The notes beneath the pieces are model-generated. The model saw nothing but the letters and a program-made list of their open reading frames with translations. It was not told the DNA's origin and made no database searches. Below are positions 44,852-57,349 of a DNA stretch of 64,000 nt, piece by piece (within the stretch, counting starts at the first letter, position 1; every line of letters begins with the position of its first letter). Source of the DNA: Ancylostoma caninum (lineage: Eukaryota > Nematoda > Chromadorea > Rhabditida > Ancylostomatidae); assembly GCA_037903475.1 (NCBI GenBank), contig JBAJFG010000479.1:3148501-3212500 (forward strand), read 5' to 3'. Made by a program: the position numbers and the translations under genes.

Positions 44852-47800
44852 ATGACTGCATCGGAGACCAACGGTGATGCAGACCAGTCTCCAAAACAAA
44901 ACGAAAAATCAGAGCAGATCGCACATGAAAACGGAAAAACTGAACGAGTTCCAGAACAGAATGGCAAGCACACTGAAGAAGATAACGTGGAGAAGTCGGT
45001 CAGTTTTCAACTTCAGTTTCTCGTGCTCTTTTCTCAGCTTTATTTTTTCCTTATTTTTGATCCACTCAGAGGATGATTCTAGAACCAAGTATTGAATAGC
45101 CGAGTTACTGTTTTTGCAAGATTTTTCTCCACGCTTCTTGATTTTTTTTTGCTGCTTCATGTTTTAAACATTGCACGTGCGTATAGGTGACGGACAGGAG
45201 GTCCAAATTTTTTTAAAGATTAAAATTGTGGTATTGGCAACCATTTATTTGTTTACTTTTAATACGCAAATTAATATTTTTGTTGTCTTTTTATTTTTCA
45301 TCCGGGTCTCCATGTTGCTGGATACCTCACTCTTTTTTCCACGCTCCCCTCTCCTTCACACCAGGGATGTGCGTATTCACGAATTACGATTTACGACTAT
45401 CTTTTGCAATTTTTTTACGATTTACATTTTCGAAAAAGTGGCTAGGGTTTCATAATGAAGTCGTAGATAACGCCAAGAAAAAAAAAATCTCGCCATAGCA
45501 CTTGCGCTGAGTGTGCAAAGGTGCATAATTTGTCTGTTTACGTTTTGCAGCAATATCATGGTCAAATTAGCTTAACGCTCTGATTGTTTGAAGGCTGAGG
45601 TTCATACCAAATCCATTTCCGAGAATACCATAGAGAAGATCTGCTGGAGCAGTCGAGAGGCTTGGAGGCAGTGTTCCATCTTGCTTTCGTGGTTGAGATA
45701 TTAGCAGACCCTTGCCCTCTTCGGCTGTTCAGTTGATTGTTCCAACGGTGTACATAAGATATTCCAAGACAGTCTTTGATGTTGTTTCCCGGATCGAACT
45801 CTGTAAGAGTTTGCTGAACCGAATTGACGTGTGAAGCCATTGATCTTATCCATTGGACACGCCAACACTCGTTAGCCAACGGTGCTGCCGTGGCGGAAAC
45901 CAGCAGAGCTAGGAGCGGTCCCATTACCGCTTCAAAGAGCATCCACTCCACCCTCTCGAAGCCGGGTTTTCGCCACTTCTGAGGCTTCTGCTTTAAAGTG
46001 CTAGAATCAAGGAGTTCAAGAGTCTGTCAATACCGCCAACATGAGAAGCTAAGGTGGGACACTGCCTTCAGTTGAAGTGCTACAAGAACATCAATAACCA
46101 CATTTCACCTCACTTTTCCTAACAATATCAAACTATCTACTACTGCTAGGAAAGGGTCTGAGCTGACCGCCAAGCCTTTGCCACGCGTCAAGAAATTTCG
46201 CTTTGTTTTCTGATTTCAACCTCGGTTTGATGGAGTGCGCGAAGAGTTTTTTTGGGCAATCTTGTACCAGCCAATTGATGACGCCTGTAAATAGGGTGAC
46301 CTTTTCTTCCATTCGAATCCTCCCGGTTGGTATGAAACTAAGGAGCCTCAGAAGATGAATTTATTGGCATGGGAGCAGATAGAACATGATACATAGATGA
46401 CACGAGTGTTCACTCCAGTAATATGGACCAGATCAAAGCGAATTTCTTTTCTTAGTAGCAATTCTGTCTAGGCTAGATAAACGCTGAAGTATTGAGAAAA
46501 GAGCTTGTTTATTCATCATAATGTTGTCACCCTAAAGATATGATATGGAAGTTGTGTGAGAATAGATTTCACGGTAGATACCTCAGAACGTTTTGATAAT
46601 GACTTTGTTACGAAACGGGCTCAAATTTAAAGTATCTCACCAATGGTACTCTGACCCTCATTTAAGACTTACGACTTACGATTTATGCCAGTTCTGGAAA
46701 ATTTACGATCTACGATTTACGAAAATAAAATTTTTTGTTACGTACATCCCTGCTCCACACTTTCTGCGTTCATCACTATGCTTACTCATCATTGCGTTCT
46801 CTAACTATGTCTGCGGTCAGCTTGTAGTCAGTAATGCGAAAAGAATTTAGAAGCGCCGAACTGGAGCATGCAAGTGGTTCAACGTGCTGAAAGGCTTCGG
46901 CTTCATCGTTCTTGATGATACTCATGAGGATGTTTTCGTGCATCAGGTAAGTTTTTTTGCAGGCCTAGACTCTTTTAGGTAGCACTAAAATCATCACTAA
47001 GTCTCTATGTCCTTTTTTGCTTTCAGTCGGAGCTGCAGATGGAAGGTTTTCGTAGTCTGGAGGAGGGAGAGCGAGTGTCATTTTATGTGCGTACCCGAAA
47101 TAGCGGACAGCGAGCCGGTGCGCTAGAAGCTTTTCAGGTCCGTGCTTTTCAACTTTCATTGGTATCATTACTCCACTGCTCATAATTTTTTTTTCCATTC
47201 CGCAAGCCCTCAAAGAGCTTATAAGGCGTGTTTTCATGTGCAGACAATCATGAAGTCATGCAGAACACTTTTTTGAAATCAGTGGTGAAATGTCGGCACT
47301 GGATAAATCCATGCAAAACCCGCACAATGCAGGACTCACGGAAAACTTAGTTTCTACTCTCACGCTAGACCTGTGCTCCTCCTCATGAAATATACGATTT
47401 CTAGGTTTCTTGAGATATTTTGGAAATTAGGATCATTCTTACTGTTTTTGTAGTAATACAGTCTTAGGTTTCAGGTCGGTCCGGAAGATGAAACCAAAAA
47501 GCTGATTGGCAGCAGTATTCGTCCGCTTGGAGCCAAAAAGGATCGCATGATTAGGTGAATCTTTTTGCTATTCAACTCCATTTTTTCTCTTCTTTCTCAA
47601 GGTGAATGTGGACTTTCAAGAATTGAATAGAAACTTATATTCTCTGCATCAAAAATTGTTTTTGTGTGCGAAAAGAAAATGGATTATATTGCATCTTCGC
47701 TTGCGTGTTTCTTCCTCGATTATGAATTTCCGCATTAGTTCATATCGTACATATATATCTATTCTTGAGGGGACCACCTTATTTCAATTATTTAATGGGA

Positions 47801-48428
47801 TGTAAGTGAGGCTATCTCCTGCCTTAGCGTGATCCTTATTCCGGGCTAGTTATGATGGCGAAGCTTGGAATTTTCTCCATCATTTCTGTTTGGACGTGGC
47901 AATACAATTCCAGAAAGATTTTTCCGCATTTCATGAGACAGCGGAATGGAAACTAGTGACATTAGTTACTTGTTTGGAATTTTCTCCATCATTTCTGTTC
48001 TATACGGTATACTGACATGTGAACCTCTCCGAAACGTTTGTGTGACTAGCCCATATGTCCTTTTTCATCCATCCTGATATTTTTGAAGATGCTACAAATG
48101 CGGTCGGTTCGGGAACCACATGGCTCAACGCTGCAGAAAAGTGGAATCAGATCAAAAGGTAATAGTTTTGCCACAGCGCAGGACTTTGAGCAGACTTCTG
48201 CCATTTTCGAACACTTTTTTCGACCGCTTTGACGTTTGCATACTTGCTGATCTCTTAGGTATGTTATGGCTGCGGTGCAACAGATCACTTATTCAGTGCA
48301 TGCCCTAAAGTGACCCATCGCACCAAACGAGGTATAATTTTCTACCATATGGTTTTTCTTTGTTTACCTTTCCGCTTTTAGGAGAAAATGGTGAGGAAAT
48401 TCACCAGGACTTGCAAGCCGCACATTAG
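44852..48428 (+). CDS. lin-28: LIN-28 RNA-binding protein (cold-shock domain plus two CCHC knuckles)
   Basis: LIN-28 is a cytoplasmic/nucleolar RNA-binding protein that controls developmental timing and blocks let-7 maturation. Seven exons (44852-44998, 46851-46946, 47027-47137, 47475-47554, 48089-48158, 48259-48331, 48382-48428) join to 207 residues, against about 227 in C. elegans. A hydrophilic N-terminus is followed by the cold-shock domain ([47 protein letters not shown]). Then come [10 protein letters not shown] and two knuckles, [15 protein letters not shown] (with the one-residue-longer spacing also seen in the C. elegans protein) and [14 protein letters not shown]. Intron 1 (1851 bp) contains a CAGGGATG-ended element. 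The distal C-terminal tail is shorter than in C. elegans. Very secure. Confidence 0.96.
45362..46752. mobile_element. 1.39 kb CAGGGATGTGCG-ended element in lin-28 intron 1
   Basis: Ends CAGGGATGTGCGTA and TACGTACATCCCTG are inverted with one mismatch. The flanks CTTCACAC (45354-45361) and CTCCACAC (46753-46760) form an 8 bp target duplication with one difference. Both ends are filled with iterated TTACGA/TTTACGA words (about 45381-45428 and 46664-46735). The 1.2 kb centre carries minus-strand protein-like sequence (45562-46320). Confidence 0.8.
45562..46320 (-). pseudogene. Protein-like sequence carried by the intronic element (antisense to lin-28)
   Basis: On the minus strand, about 46310-46150 reads [51 protein letters not shown]. 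After an interrupted stretch with stops (a possible intron ending at an AG near 45985), the frame 45985-45562 reads [56 protein letters not shown], then to a stop at 45562. Composition is protein-like, but I do not recognise the family. It may be part of a captured host gene or of a lost transposase. Confidence 0.4.
47869..48000 (+). repeat. 26 bp direct repeat in lin-28 intron 4
   Basis: TTGGAATTTTCTCCATCATT(TCTGTT) occurs at about 47869-47894 and again at about 47974-47999, exact as far as I can see, about 105 bp apart. Confidence 0.7.
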
Positions 48429-49860
48429 TTGAACGTTTGGTGAGAATGCACCCACGTTTAACTGCTTATAAAAAGCAGCACTACACCACACGACAGTTCT
48501 CCATCATACCTCTGATGATGTTTTTAGCCCTACTTTTGTATTCTTCGACATTTTATTACCTCTTACATTTGTTCCCGTTTTAGGCACCAGTTCAGACCCG
48601 ATTTATAGATATTCTACTCGTTATAGCGTTTTTAGTGTTAGTCTTGTTACGTCTGTTTTCTTCCATGCATTTGCTTCTACTCAGGATTTCCATCTTAAAT
48701 TACTCAGGAGTTTTCACACAGGTTCCAGTCTACCTCAAACATTGTCTAATCGCCACTTATTGTGACGTTTTTCGTTTTCTCGTTGACAATTGTTTGTTAT
48801 TAGGCACTGATTGATGTGAACCTTTCAAAAATTCATTATGATCGTCATTTTTCAAAACCGAAGACATTAAATCGTTTATTTTTTGGTTTGAAGGTGGTAC
48901 ATTATGAATTACATGGTGACAGTCCTGGGAGTATTGCTAGCAGTATTCTCTGTGAATGTTCTCAAAAACGATCTTTTCGCTTGCAGACTTATGGCTTCTT
49001 GACTTTCAAGGCGTATTCATTTTTCCTAACTAACTGTTCGTGCTCTTCACTCGCTTATACTTCACTATTTTCCGTTCTAAAGAACGTAATGGTACTTGAA
49101 GAATTTTCTGAATCTCCTGCCCGTTTTCCCCATCTTCTCATGGTAGAAAAAAAACTTCATTTTGTTTTTCTAACCAAAGGAAATCGACGAATCTCATTCA
49201 GACGTCTCCAGAAACTGTGCTTAGGTGGAAAACTACAAGTACAGTTGCTGGAGATGTATGAATGAGTGTAAAATCTACGTTCATGCAGTACACTCAAAGT
49301 CCAAGAACTGTGACGTTCATCGTACTCGAACGTACGATGATTTCTTTACGTCCCCATAGGTTTCGCTCCAGCGTGGCAGGGAGCGAGGGCGTAAGTGGTT
49401 TATGTACTGCAGTAGATCGAGATCCTAGCCCACCGCGAACTGGGGGGCCTCCACGGTTGCAGTTCCCTATACGCATACTCTTCGAAGCCGTTTTAGCATA
49501 GCTGGCTAGCTACGGCAAAATCCAGGGGAGTAGGATCCACAGGTAGACGCCCCTCCACTTGTTTGGGCAGATAAGAAAGAGGTACAGTAGCAAACAAAAC
49601 TATTGCAACTTTTGGTTTTTTGTTAATATAACTCCATTCAATGTTGAGCATAGGTGCTCAAATTTTTATGATAGTTGTAGATACGCATGCGAACTTGGAG
49701 CACATCAAAACTTCCCGCTTAGTCGACTACATTCCAAGGAAAAATTTTATTCAGAGGTCGAATCTGTGAAAAGGTGGCATCCACACTATCTCGCAGAATG
49801 ATGTCTTTCGGTAGAATTTAAACAGAAATGAATTTGTTTGCACCAGAATAAACTTATTTC
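48429..49860 (+). promoter_or_regulatory. Presumed lin-28 3' UTR with let-7 seed matches
   Basis: Downstream of the stop the sequence contains TACCTC at 48507-48512 and 48557-48562, and the full let-7 8-mer match CTACCTCA at 48730-48737. A CTCAGG at about 48683 pairs with lin-4 bases 3-8 only. In C. elegans the lin-28 3' UTR is repressed through let-7 and lin-4 sites, so the placement within 300 bp of the stop is suggestive. The 3' end is not defined: the first AATAAA I see is near 49847. Confidence 0.5.
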
Positions 49861-52800
49861 TGCTAAGAAATTTGTGTGCGCCTACCTCTTGATAGCATCT
49901 ACCAAGCTTGCTAGGAATCAATTTACCGGAGACCCTTTATGGATGTTTCTGTTATGTTAGTAAGGCTCATTTTGTTGGCCCTTTTTGGAGGGCTACGTCT
50001 TTGGTAAATTGATCCCTGGTTAAACTTGGCGGATCAGCTAGCGTCTAGCGCAAACACATTTTCTAGCAGAAACGAGTTCACTGTGTTACAAAGAATTTGG
50101 TTCTGTTCAGATTCCACTGAAGGAGCTCATTTTGTGAGACATTATAGGTGCCACCGAGTCACGTTCATATTTCAACCTCTATTAATAAAAAAAAATTCCT
50201 CTTGAGACGAGTACTGATCAAGATGGACGGTATTTCTACTTATTCCTGACCATCTAAAACTCCTCCAAAAATATGAAGTTCTACGTTCTACTTTGAGCGC
50301 CTCGATCCACGGGAGTATTCTGTAGTACCTACCAGCGGAAATACTATATGAAGGGAACCGATCAAGAAGTTCAGTAGTATCCAGTAGCTGCTGATTGCTC
50401 CATATATGCATCCATGATCTGTCAAGAGTTAATTTTTTGTTGAGAAGCGTTCGCCTTATTTTTTAAATCATGGGAAAACACTTGAGGTATTGGGTGATAT
50501 CTATTAAACGTCTCACCTCGATGTTATGGTTTCCACAATGCCCTAATTTATTCCTACGTTCTGCGTGTTTAATTGTAGAGGTCTTTTTACAAAACTGATC
50601 TGTATATTTTCATCTAAATAGATGACATATTTTTTTATGCTAAAGTGCTTTCTTCTTGTACCAGTCGGCTTTGTGATTCTCATTGGTGTCAGTAAGTGGT
50701 TTCATTTTACGTGCTCAGCGGATGTATTTTTTCTCGTGGAAATTGGTGAGTTGCGAAAGAATCTGTCACCTCTGTTTCTATGGTGAATTTTAATAAACTG
50801 AGAAAAAAGGCGTCTTAGTTGAGTAGCAGAGAGGTTTTTATTCATTCCTCGACTAAGTGAATTGTTCACTACCAAATAGCTGTCTCGCTGGGCTCTGATA
50901 CCTAGAAGACTTCATTTTCTTCTTTGTGTTCGAAAAAGACAATTTATTGGTAATGGCACGTTGTTGTGAACATTTTTATGTTTCCTGGCAAATTGCTTTA
51001 CAGCGGCCGATTCTCTCGTGCTCTCCTCTCCGTGCTCTACTTCTCGCTCTTTCACGCTCTCGCTTTGCAACCTTGGGATCTCCCATCTCTTAACCGGTTA
51101 TACCGCCGCTCACCATAATATGTACGGAAAAAACGTCAGCGTGAGCGCTTGTTTGAGTTCGGCTCGGATCGATAGAAATTTGTCTCTCCAGACTGTGTTT
51201 ACTGCTCTTTTTTGTTGACAATGGAATACTACGCTTCCCTCTAATATGAATTCTTTTCGAAGTGCAGAGAAAACAGTCAGAAAAAGGGGTTATTCCGTCT
51301 GCTAATGCGAGTTGTTGTTTTCTTTTTGTTACCCTTTTCCTTGATTTTCTATACTACAACTGCATCAAGCAGAGGTTTCACTTTTGGATCCTATTGCATA
51401 TTTTTATTATGTTCGTTTTTATTTTTACGCCTCTTACTCACCTGATCATTGACTCTCGGTGGTGTTTCTCTGGAAGCTAGATGAGAAAAGAAAAAGAGGA
51501 GTTTGCTCAAGGTTCCATCCTTTCTTCTGGATCTCTCTCTTCTCATATAATGAATGAACTGCTCTGTCCATTGTAATTTCGAAGAACTTTGCTTTACTGT
51601 CGTGCGTCTATGATGCTGAGATGAGAAAAGAAAAAGAGGAGTTTGCTCAAGGTTCCATGTAATCTGTTGCTGCAGTGCATAAACTATTTTGCTGGTTTTC
51701 CATAGTCGTTTACTGCAAAATCTTAGAATTTCTGCGTTTTTTTGGTGCGTAAGAGGAGAAGCAGTGAAAGGGTCAGGTGTTTCTGCTTTCAGCGGAACGT
51801 CCATGTGCCTTATTCTTTTGAGTTTCTGGCGCTTTCTTCAGCAACTTGCAGCTGTCACGAATTCAATACATCTGCTGAAATACTGTCATCTGAGCTATTC
51901 CACCATGACCTGATATTTTTCCTGAATCGTCATCCTTATTGAGCTTCACTCCTGCTTGCTTACTCTCGGAAACCTTCTAGAGCTTTTTTTTTGCTAAATA
52001 TGCTGAAAGGCGTCATAGTTAGTGAATTGTGCTCCAAGATTTTCTTCTGGAGTTTTTTTGAAATTCGTTTCTCTTTATTTGTTGTCATCTGCTTCTGTCT
52101 TCAAAAGTGGAGATTTGGCAGTAACGGCAAGGTTTCCTTGGACGGGAGACAAGTAATCCAGCTAATTTTTTTTGCCGCACGCATTCGAAGGAAAAGTGGA
52201 ATCCCAATCTTCGGAACGGAGTAAACTAGAATAGACTCAGATGCTTTCGTTCATTCTAAATCCGAGGCAAACAAAGAAAAAGAGTGGATTTTTGAATGAA
52301 TATTCTGAAAAGTCAAATTTTCCGATAAGGTTTGAGAGGTTGCATTACTCATTTTGACACAGGAAAGTAACGACGGCAGATCCGTGCAAAAAAAGTCTCC
52401 AAACGATTACTCGGAATTCTGAAATGGATTTTCTAAGCATTTCTCCGTTTTTGAATTGAAATGCCGTGGAAAGAAATGACATGAGAAGGCTTGTTTTGCT
52501 ATTGCTAAATTCCTTGGTCCTTGATTTTCTTTTGAAACTTTGTAAAACAGCTTGATTATTATCGTCCATTGCGTCTAGCTTCTTATCAGTTGCTCCTCTC
52601 TAAATATCTTTTTAAAAAAAGTCAAGCTATCCTAAAAAGATTATTTGAAAGTGCTCATCCAGTCCAGATCCCAGGCATTATGTTATCAGGTGAGGGAAGC
52701 AGCTGTGCAGAAGAACGGAGCTCTTCGCTAGTTCATTCTGCTTGTTTTCCATGAGAATTCTCCTGAAATTTTATTTCAGTCAAGTTCTGTGTACAGATCA

Positions 52801-55800
52801 TTTGAAGAAGCGTTTCTTTTTGTCATTCGAGGAACTCGCCATCCAGATATTTTACCCAACAACTTTCACAACTTCATATCTTGTGTTGACACATGTCTGC
52901 ATGTGCAAAGAAACTGTGGTACATGTGGTACGAGACGGGATGTCCGTCACTAGAGCCGCACGATGACTCACCATTTAACCTTCGCGGGAGATTTCCTTTC
53001 TCTCCCTTGATTTTCACGTCCCCAACGACTATTGCAGCTGTTGTCAGCTTGCTGATTCGTTGTAAACTGCGTGCACCATGAGCGCTGCAGTGAGAAATGA
53101 CCACAGTTTTGCTGGTGTGCGCTCCAGACTTCTGCTCATGCGCTGCACGGATTTGCTGTATTTTATTTGGAGCCTTTTACCTCGCAAAGTATACCATATT
53201 TTCTGTACTGGTTTGCCCAATTTCTGCAAGACTATCAGGGCTTTGTTGTTCCTCTGCTGCAAATGCTGTGGAAGTTACTTTTGATTACTGAAATTTCAAG
53301 AAATTAATTGTGCATCTGAATCATTGAGGTGAAGTGCAAATGTGTTTATTCAACAAAATACCTCCATCACATTCATCTGAATTATGTGACCCGACTGTTT
53401 ATCCCTTCGCTGTGGCAGGCACGACCACGAGTTTTTATGCTCGCTCTGTGTCCCTTGGAATGGTTGTGGACTCGTGCACGTTTTACACACTCAGCGATGT
53501 GTTTGCGTCAACCTTGTTTCGAAAGTGCATTGAATTGGTTATACTGGTCTTTTTTTTAAAGTCTGGTTGCTCGGCAACAGGTGAATGCAACATAGGGTAA
53601 GGGCTATTTCAGCAAAAGATCCTGGAAATATCGTTCATTTATTGTTCTTGAGTGTTCATTTTCTTCATTCATTCACTAAATCGTACTACATTGTTTATTC
53701 ATCTCAAAAAATGACGTTCATCCCATTCAATGGCATGCTTTGTTATTGCTTTGAAATTGTGTTGATCGCTTGGATTTGTCAGAAATAAATTATGTTCAAG
53801 GCTTGGATTTATGAGAAATTTCTTATGGTATCACGACATGCGTTACAGTTTATAGAAGTATCACTCTGATCGTCTGCGCATCCACATATTCAGCTGATAT
53901 CACCGTCCTTGTTCTTGTCCGATTCTTGGACTTGTCCGTTTGTTCTGACATGTTCGAACAGGTGGGAAAAGACGCTTGCGAGGACCACCAAAGTTATCTT
54001 TGTGGCTTATTCTTCAAGTCTGCACCTGTTATTTCGTGTAAAAACGTGATAACCCACGTATAAACAGGAATTTGCCAGTCTTTTTATTGTTGGAGGCGTA
54101 CAATTGAGGTGTGAAGTTATCACAACCTTCTCGTCACACCGTTGTTGAGCACGACGTTTCTTGCGTAGGATGTAGTTTCTCCTTGAAATTTAGTGGATAT
54201 ATTCTTGTTGTTTATCCTGGAGAATGTCTTTCTATCACAAGTTTTGCCCTCTGATCAGGTTTTATCTACTGTCCGGACAGTGTTTTTGTTGCTTGTCCTA
54301 ATTCTTGTTTGATGCCTTTTTTTTCAAGGTTATCATTACCTGCCCTTTAATTTCACTTATTCTATGCTCATCACCGTTGTTACCTTTTGTACTTACAATT
54401 AGCTGACCGGTAAGGAGGAAAATGCCTTCTCCGTGACAACTACTGATGTCATGCCTATTGGGTTTCTTGTAAATAGGCGGGTCTGTTTTCTCCTGCTTTA
54501 AAGAGGCACTGGATCCTATGTTGTCCTTCTGCGCTGATCCTTTCTCTTGTTCGGTTCATGCTTAACTTTCCAAGTATTGCTCAATCACCGTTGTTAACTT
54601 TTTTCTATAATAAATTGCGTAATAGCAGACCGCCATACAGTGCACATAATGTGTCAATTTGTTTTTTTTTCTCAACTACTTTTGCCGCTATTTACTTAAA
54701 ATACTACTATTCGATGACTTAAACTACTACTATTCGACTACTTAATATAACTAAGTCTATACAATTTATCTGACCATTCGAGGGATAGCAAGTTTCTATA
54801 GAGAATTCCTTCAAATTTCCTTTCTGCACTTTGCAGTCCTTTCTGTTCAATCTGAAGCTACAACCAAGATTCTTCGACAGATAAAATGACCGCCAACTCA
54901 TCATTCACATTCCTTTCGTTGTAGATGACTAATTCTTTTGAAGCATCTGCTTGCTGGCTTCAGTGCGAAGTATTCGCCGTCTATCAGGAGAATTCTTGCC
55001 TAGTTTTATGACGATTATCGTGCTCAGTTAATGCAAACAGTGAGAATTCTTAGACAAACATATGTTGCCTTGGCACCTCCTTGCTATTCCGTGATTTTCG
55101 GTTGTGTTTTACTTCCTTTTCAGTTCTTTTTCTTTTTTTTTCTGGACCTGCACTAATGCACACGACTGACAAGCAAAACAAATAGCAAAATCTCCACAAA
55201 AAGACCTATGTATTTACTCGTTGTTTGGTGACAACAGATATGTAGTAACTAGTAAAGAGCAAACATCTTGAGGAAGGCTTCCGCACATTGTTTGCTTTGG
55301 TTTTATACTTAGGATTATGAAGGCGAAACAGCTTCCATGGCAAAGGACTACCTGTATGCAGTCAGTAATCAGCCTTGGGAAGTGTTTTTTTCTCAATATT
55401 TCCTTGTTGTCGATATCATTTTGAAAGTCATTATTCCTCCTCACTTTTATATTTTCTTTTTCTCGGCAAACAAATCATCACGATTTTCCTCGCGTAATTC
55501 CCTTTTTTAGTGCTAATAGCATCGCACCATCTTATCTTTAGCGTTGGTTACTATCACCACACAGTCTGCAGTTGTAGCGGAGATGTCTGGTTGGGTGCGT
55601 GTTTCCCGAAAATTTCTCATTCTGAGAGAAATTAGCGATTTCTATTGAACAAATTTTCGTCCTTTGTCTCCTGTCCTCAAAATCGTCTCCGCGTTTTTCT
55701 CCTCTCTTTCCGACCATGTCTGGATTGCCTGCTGTTTTATTTCTCTGCCACTCGCGTTTGACCTTGAGAACGTTCAAAAGCTGGCAAAAAGTGAGCGGAG

Positions 55801-57222
55801 CGCGAATGGACGAGTGAGTTATGGGTTCTGGGCTGTTCGTGTTTTATATTTATCCACAAATCTGTGCCCATATGTTATGCATTTTCTGGATTTTCCAGTA
55901 TACGTATTTTTTTATTCGAAAATTTGGCTGCCATTGGCTTTCCACTTTTCCAGCACAATCAACGAAATGGATGTCATGAATATTTGCTAGTCTGTTTTTG
56001 TGCAGCTCTTATCTGTTTTTCCTTGCTCTGCTGAAGTGAGTTCGTTGGTAGCCACTGATGGTTCGCTACGCATGCAATCATCCATGCATTTTTGAAGGCG
56101 TTTCTGTATGATTTTCACATCTGGTGGTGCGATGGGTTTTTGCTAGCAATTGCACGAAGTGAGGGAGCTTTTTGCATGCGAAGCAATTTGCAAATGTCTG
56201 CATATACACATGCAGTTGTGTTCAGCTGTTTTTATGACTTTGAAGTGCTACCGTAATTGAAGTTCGGCAAAGGTTTGGCTTCGTCATTGTTGGGAGTTTC
56301 TACTGGTTTTATTTTATTTTACCCAACCATATGAGGAGGGGTTAGTCGGGCAGATGGGATAGATGGATAGAGATGGACATGGAATTTTTTATCATTGGAT
56401 TTTCTTACCAATGATCTAGAGAAATCTGTGTAATGAGGGGTTTTCTCTCGCCGCTTAAATGAATGGGAAATTGGAAAAGCACGAATCTGCTTCCCGCTCT
56501 GCATCACCACAGGATTGATCGAGGATCTGATTGGTGACGTCTGAGGGTACGCAGACAATGAGAGGGTCAAGACGCAGCTAATGGAGCGCGGTGAGCTGAT
56601 TCGGGAAATTGAATCCTCAAATATATTAGCATGAAATAGTTTGATGGATGTCATGTACATGGGTGAACAACTTTTTTTCCCAATGATAGCCTTAGCTTAG
56701 TAGATGAATTTTTCTTTGCAGAACCGTGAATCATGTCTTCTTCACAGGATTATGGGATTCATTCCATTGTATTATCCATATTGCCTCTCTTTTTCAGTTC
56801 CATAGATGACGCTTGCTTTAGTAAACCTTCTTAAATCTTACGAAATCTACGAAAAAATCTTACGAAATTGGGAACCGCTGCGATTAAACCAAAGGCCATA
56901 GTCGAATCCTACTCTTTATGGTCTTAAATGTAAAGGGCATTCTGTAGGCGGAATTTTTCTTGATAATCCCTCCTCCCCCCATTTGTTGTTGGAATGAGAA
57001 GGCAAAGTCTTTCAATATTGATCCTCTCTTGCAGGCAGACATACTAATTGAATTATTTTAAGAATTCCTATGTTGTGCTGGTCTTTTCTTCTGCTGAAAA
57101 TGGAAGAAAAAGCAAATGGATGTCCAAAGCGAGTTGTCAAAATTATAGTTAAAGCACAGTCCAATAATGCAATTATTTATATCAAACGAGTTCGGTTTTA
57201 AAGGTTGTACAACCACGACTGT
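49861..57222. other. Gene-free, T-biased AT-rich region
   Basis: No exon with recognisable homology on either strand. Short repeats: a direct duplication of about 38 bp (GATGAGAAAAGAAAAAGAGG...TTCCAT) at about 51480 and 51620. The plus strand is strongly T-rich and A-poor, as nematode introns or UTRs are on the sense strand, so part of it could be transcribed in the lin-28 direction. That is inference only. Confidence 0.4.
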
Positions 57223-57230
57223 GTCGTAAA

Positions 57231-57349
57231 CAGGGGTATGCGGAATTTTCCGTTTTCGTTTTACGCTTTCCGTTTTCCGCCCATTTTTGGTCTTCCGTTT
57301 TCCGTTTTACGTTTTACGGTATTTAAAATTTTACTTCCGCACATCCCTG
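57231..57349. mobile_element. 119 bp CAGGG-TATGCGGAA element with perfect 8 bp target duplication
   Basis: Starts CAGGGGTATGCGGAA and ends TTCCGCACATCCCTG. It is flanked on both sides by exactly GTCGTAAA (57223-57230 and 57350-57357). The whole interior is iterated TTTTCCG/TTTTACG words. It is the smallest member of the family also seen at 35.5-42.9 and 45.4-46.8 kb. Confidence 0.85.

Noticed and set aside
51018..51218. Short open frames in the T-rich region
   Set aside because: Composition is dominated by Phe/Leu/Ser from T-rich DNA, without splice context or recognisable similarity.
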